Notes under the pieces: generated by a model
The model's input: only the letters and a program-made list of their open reading frames with translations
Databases searched by the model: none
Told to the model about the DNA's origin: nothing
Source: Candidatus Fermentibacterales bacterium
Lineage (GTDB): Bacteria; Fermentibacterota; Fermentibacteria; Fermentibacterales; JAFGKQ01
Length of the DNA stretch: 9,530 bases
Assembly (NCBI GenBank): GCA_016928495.1
Contig: JAFGKQ010000322.1
Location: 1 to 9,530 of the forward strand
Reading direction: 5' to 3'
In this document: piece by piece, positions 1 through 5,136 of the stretch
How positions within the stretch are numbered: the stretch's first letter is position 1
Layout of the letters: the number at the start of each line of letters is the position of its first letter
Translations under genes and position numbers: made by a program

Positions 1-548
1 GCCCTCACGTAGGTCCCTGTCCCGACCCTCACGCTGAGCCTGAAGCCCGTGCCCGGGATCTCCTCCTCTATCGTCCAGGATCCGGCAGTAGCCTGCCTCA
101 CGGGCATCTCAGGACTCTGTCCTCGCCTGGCAAGCTTGTAGGCCCTGCGGCCGCCGACTCTCACTGCCGAGAAAGCCGGAACCTGCTGTGGGAAAGTCCC
201 CTCGAAGCCCCTCAGGGCGGTCTCGAGAGACTCGCGATCCACATGAGAGGCACCGGAGGTTGCGGTCACGGTCCCGTCCGAGTCCCCCGAGTCCGTCTCG
301 ACGCCCAGCCTCAGGACGAAGCTGTAGGTCTTGGGGAGGCCGGTCAGGTAGGGCGACAGCCGGGTCGCCCTGCCCAGAAGAACCACCAGCAGGCCGGTTG
401 CCGCCGGGTCGAGGGTGCCCGCGTGCCCGTACTTCCTGAAGCCCCAGCAGCGAGCCACCTGCCCGGAAGCCCGCCTGGAGGTCAGGCCGACGTCCTTGTC
501 GAGCAGGTAGACGCTGCCCGCCGCGGGAAATGGCGTCGAGGGAGCCAG
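1..548 (-). CDS. truB: tRNA pseudouridine(55) synthase TruB (3' end cut by window edge)
   Basis: TruB isomerises U55 of the tRNA T-loop to pseudouridine in the cytoplasm. The frame is open to the window edge, giving about 182 residues of a family usually near 300, so the C-terminal part is outside. Seen near the N-terminus: LLDKDVGLTS (family LLDKPxGxTS), then KYGHAGTLDPAATGLL, which carries the catalytic Asp of the GTLDPxAxG motif. Further on are TYSFVLRLGVETDSGD, then PQQVPAFSAVRVGGRRAYKLAR (family Q.PP.YSA.K..G.RAY..AR), and finally GTYVR at the edge. The start is unusual. Between the upstream in-frame TGA and LLDKDVG there is no ATG, GTG or TTG. The best candidate is CTG at 546-548, placed 9 nt after a GGAGG at the 3' end of rbfA and 1 nt beyond the rbfA stop. 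The next in-frame GTG would remove the conserved DKxxGxTS motif. The family call is very secure; the start is moderately so. Confidence 0.95.
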   Translation of the reverse strand, partial: MAPSTPFPAAGSVYLLDKDVGLTSRRASGQVARCWGFRKYGHAGTLDPAATGLLVVLLGRATRLSPYLTGLPKTYSFVLRLGVETDSGDSDGTVTATSGASHVDRESLETALRGFEGTFPQQVPAFSAVRVGGRRAYKLARRGQSPEMPVRQATAGSWTIEEEIPGTGFRLSVRVGTGTYVR

Positions 549-549
549 T

Positions 550-894
550 CTAGTCTTCCTCCAGTGATCTCATGATCCTGAGAACCCTCTCCCCGCCCTC
601 GATGGAATCGTCTTCGACGAAACTGATCTCGGGGGTGATGCGGAGCGCCAGGCGGTCCGCCAGCAGGCGCCGCATGAAGCCCGTGGCCGAGATCAGGGCA
701 TCCCTGACATCCGATTCTGCTGAGTCCCGGGACACTACCGAGTAGTAGACGACGCAGTGCGAGCCATCCTTCGAAAGCCTGACCTGGGTCGCGACGACGC
801 CGCCGAGCCTCGGATCCCTGGCCTCTCTCCGCAGTATCAGGGATATCTCGCGAAGGATGGCCTTCGCTACCCTGGTCCGTCGGCGCTCGTCCAT
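550..894 (-). CDS. rbfA: 30S ribosome-binding factor A (RbfA)
   Basis: RbfA is a small KH-like protein that binds the immature 30S subunit near the 5' end of 16S rRNA and assists late maturation, which links it to RimP upstream in this operon. The product is 114 aa, a normal family length. Family signatures are visible in order: an N-terminal helix with RVAKAILREISLILRREARDPRLG (family I..EIS.IL.RE..DPR), a beta strand with VRLSKDGSHCVVYYSV, then TGFMRRLLADRLALRITPEISFVEDDS (family G.IR..L..RL.LR..PEL.F..D.S). The ATG at 892-894 follows the infB stop by 24 nt and is preceded by a GGAAGAG ribosome-binding sequence about 8 nt away. That sequence lies inside a perfect palindrome (separate entry), so translation may depend on ribosomes finishing infB. 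The truB CTG start follows after 1 nt. Confidence 0.96.
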   Translation of the reverse strand: MDERRRTRVAKAILREISLILRREARDPRLGGVVATQVRLSKDGSHCVVYYSVVSRDSAESDVRDALISATGFMRRLLADRLALRITPEISFVEDDSIEGGERVLRIMRSLEED

Positions 895-901
895 CGTGCC
901 C

Positions 902-919
902 GCTCTTCCGCGGAAGAGC
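902..919 (-). promoter_or_regulatory. Perfect 18-bp palindrome covering the rbfA ribosome-binding site
   Basis: GCTCTTCCGCGGAAGAGC is its own reverse complement. As RNA it can form a 7-bp stem (GCUCUUC/GAAGAGC) with a CGCG loop, or 8-9 bp if the loop closes further. It starts at the last base of the infB stop codon and its 3' arm holds GGAAGAG, the only good Shine-Dalgarno candidate for rbfA (ATG at 894). A ribosome terminating on infB would sit on the 5' arm and expose the site, so translational coupling is a natural reading. The symmetry is directly seen; the role is inferred. There is no U-tract, so it is not a standard intrinsic terminator. Confidence 0.6.
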
Positions 920-3066
920 TAGAGCTGCCTCGCGATCTTCAGGATATCGAAGCACTCAATGATGTCGCCGACCTTGACGTCGTCGAAGCCGGCAAGCCCG
1001 ATGCCACACTCGAAGCCGGCAGCCATCTCCTTGCGGTCTTCCTGGAAGTGCTTGAGGGAGCCGATCGAGCCCTCCCAGACCAGCACGCCGTCTCTCACCA
1101 GCCTGGCGGACGCGGCCCGCCTGATGACGCCGGTGACCACGAAGCAACCGGCAACCGAGCCTACCTTCGGAACCCTGAAGACCTGCCTGACCTCCGCCGA
1201 GCCGAGGAACTCCTCCTTCTCCTCCGGCTTGAGGAGACCGGAGAGAGCCTTGCGGATGGTCTCCTCGACCTCGTAGATGACGCGAAAAGTGTAGGCCTCT
1301 ATGGAGTGCTTCGCCAGTAACTCCCTCGCCCTGGCGTCAGGCCGGACCCTGAAGCCGATGATCACCGCATCTGAGGCGGCGGCCAGCATCACGTCGCTCT
1401 CGGAGATCCCGCCGGCGGCCGCTCTGACGATCTCGACGCCCACCTCATCGGTCCCGAGCCCCGTGAGCATGTCCACGAGGGCCTCAACGGAGCCCTGCAC
1501 GTCGCCCTTCATGACCAGCCTGAGGGTACGGCGGCCCTCCTCGCCGGAGGACTTCCAGAACTCCTCGAGCGTCACCTTGTGGCGCGACTGCAGGTCTCTC
1601 TCGCGCTCGACTATCTGGCGCCTTACCTCTATCTCTCTCGCCTCCTGCTCGCCGGAGACGGAATAGAAGGAGTCGCCGGCTTCGGGCACGCCCGAGGCAC
1701 CGAGGATCTGAGCCGGCATCCCCGGCCCGGCTTCCTCGAGCCTGTTCTCGTTCTCGTCGTGGAGAACCCTCACCCTGCCGCTGTACTGGCCCACCACGAA
1801 GTAGTCGCCCAGACGCAGGGTGCCGTCCTGTATCAGGACGTTCGTGACCGTTCCCCTTCTCGGGTCGATCTTGCCCTCCAGTACGGTTCCTTTGGCCGGC
1901 TTGTCGGGATAGGCACCGAGCTCCATCACCTCCGCCTGCAGGAGTATCTTCTCGAGAAGATCCTGAACTCCCTCGCCTGTGATGGAAGAAACCTCGGCGC
2001 AGAGGACCTCGCCACCCCAGTCCTCGACCAGCACGTGATGGTTGGCCAGGTCCTGCTTGATGTGGTCCGGATTGGCCGACGAGAGGTCCATCTTGGTGAT
2101 GGCCACCACAATGGGAACCCCGGCCGCCCTGGCGTGGTCTATGGCCTCCTCGGTCTGGGGCATTACCCTGCTGTCGGCCGCGACCACGAGCACGACGATG
2201 TCCGTTACCTGCGCCCCTCGCGTCCTCATCGACGTGAACGCGGCATGGCCCGGCGTGTCTATGAAGGTGATCGTGTGATCGTCGTCGAGCCGCGCGGTGT
2301 AGGCACCGATGTGCTGGGTGATGCCCCCGGACTCCGTGGCTATGATGTTCGAGGATCTGATGTGGTCCAGAAGGGCCGTCTTCCCGTGGTCGACATGGCC
2401 CATTATCGTGACCACCGGCGGCCTCGAGAGCCTCTCGCTATCCTGCCTGGACCTGCGCTCCTCGAGCTTCTTGGTGCCGTACTCGCTGACGGCCTCTATC
2501 TCGAAGCCGAACTCGTCCGCCAGAAGCGACAGCGTATCCATGTCCAGCCTCTGGTTGGCGGTGGCCATGGTGCCGAGCTCGAGGCACTTGGAGATGACCT
2601 CGTTCAGGTGGACGCCCATCAGCTCGGCCAGCTCGGAGGGGGAGGTGAACTCCGTCATGCGGAGGATCCTCTTCTCGCGGAGCTCGTCCAGGTCCTGCTT
2701 CTCGTGCCTCTCCTGCTTCTCCTCCTTGTATCTCCTGCGCCTCTTCTTCTGGGTTCTGGCCGCTTTCGCGTCTATCCTGGCCAGAGTGCTCTTGACCGTC
2801 TTCACGGTCTCGGCAGACGGCTGGGTCTTCTTCTTGCGCTTGGCCTTCCGCTTCTTGCGCGACTTGGCTGCGCGGATCCTGGCCTTCTGCTTCTCCCTGT
2901 CGAACCTCTCGCGCACCAGAGTGCACTGGATGGTCGTCAGGGTGCTCATGTGGCTCTTCACCTGGATCCCCATGTCGGAGAGAACCTTGATCAGAGCCTC
3001 GCTGGAGATGTTGAGCTCCCGCGCGAGCTCGTATACCCGCTTCTTGCCCTGCTCAGTCAAGGCCAC
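919..3066 (-). CDS. infB: Translation initiation factor IF-2
   Basis: IF-2 is the GTPase that positions fMet-tRNA on the 30S subunit and promotes subunit joining. From the chosen GTG the product is 715 aa. Residues about 8-58 form an IF2_N module ([23 protein letters not shown]). Residues 59-125 are a short, strongly K/R/E-rich linker, and about 129-195 form a second N-type module. The G domain has G1 GHVDHGKT (223-230), G2 GITQHIG (248-254) and G3 DTPGH (270-274). G4 is TKMD (324-327) where NKxD is usual, and G5 is SSITGEG where SAK is usual. Domains II-IV follow, with [21 protein letters not shown] and [16 protein letters not shown] matching the family to the end. Start: the nusA frame supplies GGGGAGG, 6 nt before the GTG at 3066; GTG 3069 and TTG 3060 are alternatives. 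The start overlaps the nusA stop by 14 bp, implying coupled translation. The linker is shorter than in many high-G+C bacteria. Confidence 0.97.
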   Translation of the reverse strand: MALTEQGKKRVYELARELNISSEALIKVLSDMGIQVKSHMSTLTTIQCTLVRERFDREKQKARIRAAKSRKKRKAKRKKKTQPSAETVKTVKSTLARIDAKAARTQKKRRRRYKEEKQERHEKQDLDELREKRILRMTEFTSPSELAELMGVHLNEVISKCLELGTMATANQRLDMDTLSLLADEFGFEIEAVSEYGTKKLEERRSRQDSERLSRPPVVTIMGHVDHGKTALLDHIRSSNIIATESGGITQHIGAYTARLDDDHTITFIDTPGHAAFTSMRTRGAQVTDIVVLVVAADSRVMPQTEEAIDHARAAGVPIVVAITKMDLSSANPDHIKQDLANHHVLVEDWGGEVLCAEVSSITGEGVQDLLEKILLQAEVMELGAYPDKPAKGTVLEGKIDPRRGTVTNVLIQDGTLRLGDYFVVGQYSGRVRVLHDENENRLEEAGPGMPAQILGASGVPEAGDSFYSVSGEQEAREIEVRRQIVERERDLQSRHKVTLEEFWKSSGEEGRRTLRLVMKGDVQGSVEALVDMLTGLGTDEVGVEIVRAAAGGISESDVMLAAASDAVIIGFRVRPDARARELLAKHSIEAYTFRVIYEVEETIRKALSGLLKPEEKEEFLGSAEVRQVFRVPKVGSVAGCFVVTGVIRRAASARLVRDGVLVWEGSIGSLKHFQEDRKEMAAGFECGIGLAGFDDVKVGDIIECFDILKIARQL

Positions 3067-4504
3067 CACCTGCCTCCCCGCTGTCCTTCCGGGCTTCGGC
3101 GGCAGGATCCTCCTCCGCTGGCTGCTGCCCTTCCGACTGGCTCTCCGCCAGAGCGGCGGCTTCCATCTCCTTCCGCTCGGTCTCCTGCCGAAGCCTCTCC
3201 ACCTCGGCGACGCGCTCCTCAGCCAGCACCTTCGCCTCGGCAAGAAGCCTCGCGGCCGTAGCCGGCCCGATCCCCTTCACTGAGAGCAGCTTCTTCTCTC
3301 CTCCCTCGAGGATCGACTGCGCCGAGTCGAGGCCCGAGAGACGCAGCTTCTCGGCCAGCTTGTCACTCATGGAGGAGAAGCTGGGGAGATCCACCTTCAG
3401 CATTCCCCGCCACCTGTTCTCCTTCTCCCATTCGGTCTGGGTCATGAGGTCGATCCTGTAGCCGACCATCTCGCCGGCGAGCCTGACGTTCTGCCCGTTC
3501 TTGCCGATCGCTAGCGAGAGGTCGCTGTCAGGCACGACCACCATCATGGACGGACGCTCGGCGCCGGTTTCCGGATCGGTCCAGGTCTTCGATTCCGTGT
3601 GGATCACCGCCGCAGGCTGCAGCGCATGGGTGGCGAGAACGCGCTTGTCCATGGTCCAGGGGATGATGTCTATCCTCTCGCCGTTGAGCTCCCTCGTCAC
3701 CGCTTGCACGCGGGAGCCCTTGATCCCCACGAAAGCGCCGACGGCGTCGACCCTGTGATCATTGCTGGCAACAGCGATCTTGGTCCTCACGCCTGCCTCT
3801 CGCGCGATGGCCCTTATCTCGACCACGCCCTCCTCGATCTCCGGCGCCTCCCGCTCGAAGAGGCGCTTCACCAGGAGCGGCGTCGCCCTGGACAGGATGA
3901 GCTGCGGCTCGCTCGAATCCGGCTCGTTGACCTCGAGCAGCACGGGGAGCACGGGATCGCCCTGCTCGTACCTCTCCCCGCGGGCCCTCTCCTCGGCGGG
4001 AACAACGGCTTCTACCCTGCCGGCCACCTGGACCAGGATGCGGTTCTTGTAGACCTGCTGCACCCTGCACCTTGGGATGAGCTGCCCGACCCTGTCCTTG
4101 TACTCGGCGTAGATGTCCTTTCTCTCGGCCTGCCTGACGAGAGACAGGAACTCCTGCCTGAAGATGTTGATCGCCGACCTGCTCAACTCGATGAAGTCGA
4201 AGGCAACCGGTATCGTGTCCCCGAGCTTCGCTTCCGGGACGATCTTGCGAGCCTTCCTCAGCGTGATCTGGTCATGCTGGCGGTCGGAAGCGATACGGTC
4301 TACGACCTCCTTCATGACGACCACGGAAACGTCGCCGCTCGATGAGTCCCAGTCCACCCTCAGGTCGGACTCGGACCCGTACTCCCTCTCCGTTGCCTTC
4401 CTCAGGCCGCTGAGAAGGCTCGTCAGCAGAACATCCCTGCTGAGGCCCTTCTCCCTGAAGAGCCTTGCAAGTGCCTCGATACGCTCGTAGTTACCCGACA
4501 ACAT
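3053..4504 (-). CDS. nusA: Transcription termination/antitermination factor NusA
   Basis: NusA binds RNA polymerase near the RNA exit channel and modulates pausing, intrinsic termination and antitermination. From ATG 4504 the product is 483 aa. Residues 1-125 are the polymerase-binding N-terminal domain (FIELSRSAINIFRQEF near its end). An S1 domain follows at about 138-195, then KH1 (VRTKIAVASND, then FVGIKGSRVQ near 258-267) and KH2 (DLSLAIGKNGQNVRLAGEMVGY near 328-349). A helix-hairpin-helix lies around 398-422 (LLSVKGIGPATAARLL). The protein ends in a charged, Glu/Ala-rich coiled-coil-like tail instead of the duplicated acidic repeats of E. coli NusA. Start choice: GGAGG lies only 3 nt before the ATG, and an in-frame TTG (4501) has a more usual 6 nt spacing, so TTG is possible. 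The GGAGG lies in a stable hairpin (separate entry). The gene follows rimP by 43 bp and overlaps infB. Confidence 0.97.
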   Translation of the reverse strand: MLSGNYERIEALARLFREKGLSRDVLLTSLLSGLRKATEREYGSESDLRVDWDSSSGDVSVVVMKEVVDRIASDRQHDQITLRKARKIVPEAKLGDTIPVAFDFIELSRSAINIFRQEFLSLVRQAERKDIYAEYKDRVGQLIPRCRVQQVYKNRILVQVAGRVEAVVPAEERARGERYEQGDPVLPVLLEVNEPDSSEPQLILSRATPLLVKRLFEREAPEIEEGVVEIRAIAREAGVRTKIAVASNDHRVDAVGAFVGIKGSRVQAVTRELNGERIDIIPWTMDKRVLATHALQPAAVIHTESKTWTDPETGAERPSMMVVVPDSDLSLAIGKNGQNVRLAGEMVGYRIDLMTQTEWEKENRWRGMLKVDLPSFSSMSDKLAEKLRLSGLDSAQSILEGGEKKLLSVKGIGPATAARLLAEAKVLAEERVAEVERLRQETERKEMEAAALAESQSEGQQPAEEDPAAEARKDSGEAGGGLD

Positions 4505-4507
4505 CAA

Positions 4508-4528
4508 CCTCCAGGGGCATCCCGGAGG
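4508..4528 (-). promoter_or_regulatory. Hairpin sequestering the nusA Shine-Dalgarno sequence
   Basis: Read as mRNA, CCUCC-GGG (4528-4521), loop AUGC, CCC-U-GGAGG (4516-4508) makes an 8-bp, almost all G:C stem with one bulged U. The GGAGG arm is the nusA ribosome-binding site, 3 nt from the ATG at 4504. The same CCUCC arm can instead pair upstream in the 13-nt repeat CGGAG-CGC-CUCCG (4535-4523), which would release the GGAGG. The two folds are mutually exclusive. A ribosome finishing rimP (stop at 4550-4548) could influence which one forms. The complementarity is seen; the switch role is inferred. Confidence 0.5.
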
Positions 4529-4535
4529 CGCTCCG
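4523..4535 (-). repeat. Alternative hairpin competing with the nusA RBS hairpin
   Basis: CGGAG-CGC-CUCCG is a perfect 5-bp inverted repeat with a 3-nt loop in the 43-bp rimP-nusA gap. Its 3' arm shares bases with the 5' arm of the hairpin that covers the nusA GGAGG. No U-run follows, so it is not a terminator. A role as an anti-sequestering structure is inferred only from the mutual exclusivity. Confidence 0.4.
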
Positions 4536-4547
4536 CCCGGGCAGGAG

Positions 4548-4982
4548 CTAGAGCACCTCGGATGCGCTTACTATGTCGGTCAGAGGTACTCTCCGACCCT
4601 CTTCAAACGAGAGCGAGGAACCGTCGCAGGACTCCAGACGAGCTTCGAAGACCTCGTCGGCAAGCTCTATCCTGAGCGTCCTGCCAACTGTCCTGCGCCA
4701 GTCCTCGGGGCTTTCGAGCTTCCTTCCGATTCCCGGCGAGCTGACCTCGAGGAGGTAGGGCGAGTCGAACAGCGTCTCACGGTCCAGGAAGTCCTCCAAC
4801 AGCCTCGAGAAGCTCGCGCACTCGTCCACCGTCACCCGTCCGGGACGATCTACCAGCACCCTGAGAAGGGACCTCCTGCGCCCGGAGGCCATCGTGACGT
4901 CGACCAGAATCAGGCCGTTGCCCTCGGCAAGATCCGACAACCTTCGCCGAAGCTCCGCCGTATCGAGATGATAGGCAGTCAT
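4548..4982 (-). CDS. rimP: Ribosome maturation factor RimP
   Basis: RimP binds the 30S subunit and helps S12 and neighbouring proteins assemble. It is the usual first gene of the nusA operon, as here. From ATG 4982 the product is 144 aa, close to the typical 150. The signature YLLEVSSPGIGRKLESPEDW (family Y.LEVSSPGldRpL) is clear. It is preceded by VDVTMASGRRRSLLRVLVDRPGRVTVDECASFSRLLEDFLD (the family VDECxxxSRxLxxxLD strand and helix), and followed by an SH3-like C-terminal part ending VPLTDIVSASEVL. An in-frame ATG at 5033 would add 17 residues (MGHARFFLCTEG...). These look unlike the family, and that ATG falls inside the leader hairpins, so the inner start is preferred. A GGAG abuts the chosen ATG within a 5-bp hairpin. 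The upstream leader carries a candidate promoter and an attenuator-like array. nusA follows after 43 bp. Confidence 0.93.
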   Translation of the reverse strand: MTAYHLDTAELRRRLSDLAEGNGLILVDVTMASGRRRSLLRVLVDRPGRVTVDECASFSRLLEDFLDRETLFDSPYLLEVSSPGIGRKLESPEDWRRTVGRTLRIELADEVFEARLESCDGSSLSFEEGRRVPLTDIVSASEVL

Positions 4983-4996
4983 CTCCGTCTTCGGAG
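4983..4996 (-). promoter_or_regulatory. Hairpin directly abutting the rimP start codon
   Basis: CUCCG-AAGA-CGGAG is a perfect 5-bp stem with a tetraloop whose 3' end touches the rimP ATG (4982-4980). It buries the only purine-rich GGAG next to the start. A second candidate ribosome-binding sequence, GGAAGG, lies 16 nt from the ATG, which is too far if linear but close if the hairpin folds out. Either occlusion or RBS-start juxtaposition is possible. The symmetry is seen; the function is inferred. Confidence 0.45.
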
Positions 4997-5013
4997 TCCC
5001 TTCCGTACATAAG

Positions 5014-5046
5014 AAAAATCGGGCATGGCCCATCGGGCAAGCCCGG
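5014..5046 (-). terminator. Attenuator-like four-segment leader upstream of rimP
   Basis: The leader RNA has four alternating complementary blocks: (1) GGGC at 5044-5041, (2) GCCC at 5038-5035, (3) GGGC at 5031-5028 and (4) GCCC at 5024-5021. A UUUUU run follows at 5018-5014. Blocks 1:2 plus 3:4 can pair, and 3:4 followed by the U-run resembles a short intrinsic terminator. The 2:3 pairing excludes 3:4. This is the geometry of a transcription attenuator. The individual stems are short (4-5 bp) and the U-run is only five, so strength is doubtful. NusA, encoded downstream, acts on such elements in other bacteria, which makes feedback plausible but unproven. Confidence 0.4.
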
Positions 5047-5063
5047 ATACGGAGCCGGTATCC
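5045..5063 (-). repeat. Leader hairpin GGATAC/GTATCC
   Basis: GGATAC-CGGCTCC-GTATCC is a perfect 6-bp inverted repeat with a 7-nt loop, between the proposed promoter and the attenuator-like blocks. It would be the first stem of the rimP leader RNA. Its role is unknown. Confidence 0.45.
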
Positions 5064-5071
5064 ACCTGAAG

Positions 5072-5093
5072 GCGCAATCTACGCCAGTTGCGC
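5072..5093. repeat. Inverted repeat GCGCAA-N10-TTGCGC overlapping the candidate -10
   Basis: The two 6-bp arms (5072-5077 and 5088-5093) are perfect inverted copies separated by 10 bp. One arm covers part of the proposed -10 (5076-5081) and the other lies in the spacer. That placement fits an operator for a dimeric repressor, or an RNA stem if transcription comes from the upstream gene. Only the symmetry is seen. Confidence 0.4.
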
Positions 5094-5104
5094 TCCCTTG
5101 ACAA
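5076..5104 (-). promoter_or_regulatory. Candidate sigma70-type promoter for the rimP-nusA-infB-rbfA-truB operon
   Basis: On the minus strand TTGTCA (5104-5099; 5 of 6 matches to TTGACA) is followed, after exactly 17 bp, by TAGATT (5081-5076; 4 of 6 matches to TATAAT). It lies in the only sizeable intergenic gap and would give a leader of roughly 85-90 nt before rimP. No clear intrinsic terminator separates it from the upstream gene, so read-through is also possible. Sigma-factor preference in this organism is unknown. Confidence 0.4.
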
Positions 5105-5136
5105 GTCCGTGAACGGGGCTGTGAGAAGCGGGTAGC

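Noticed and set aside
1946-1961. Perfect 16-bp palindrome ATCTTCTCGAGAAGAT inside infB
   Set aside because: It encodes part of the conserved LLEKI helix, and CTCGAG (Leu-Glu) is frequent in this DNA. Chance within coding sequence is the simplest reading.
3067-3243. N-terminal extension of IF-2 (start near 3243)
   Set aside because: The extra 59 residues are an Arg/Trp-rich out-of-frame reading of the nusA 3' end. The family N-terminus (KKRVYELA) begins just after the GTG pair.
1579-3261. 560-aa plus-strand open frame opposite infB
   Set aside because: It is the mirror of a perfectly conserved IF-2 gene in G+C-rich DNA. It is rich in low-complexity Leu/Arg/Gly with no domain and no credible RBS.
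2309-3283. 324-aa plus-strand open frame opposite infB/nusA
   Set aside because: Ser/Leu/Arg-rich shadow of the basic IF-2 linker; no recognisable motif.
4491-4520. Nine-codon mini-ORF (ATG at 4520, TAA at 4493-4491) overlapping the nusA start
   Set aside because: Its ATG falls in the loop of the nusA RBS hairpin, but it has no well-spaced RBS and is short enough to be chance. The hairpin explains the sequence better.
5098-5103. Consensus TTGACA on the plus strand
   Set aside because: No -10-like sequence lies at 16-18 bp and no plus-strand gene follows.
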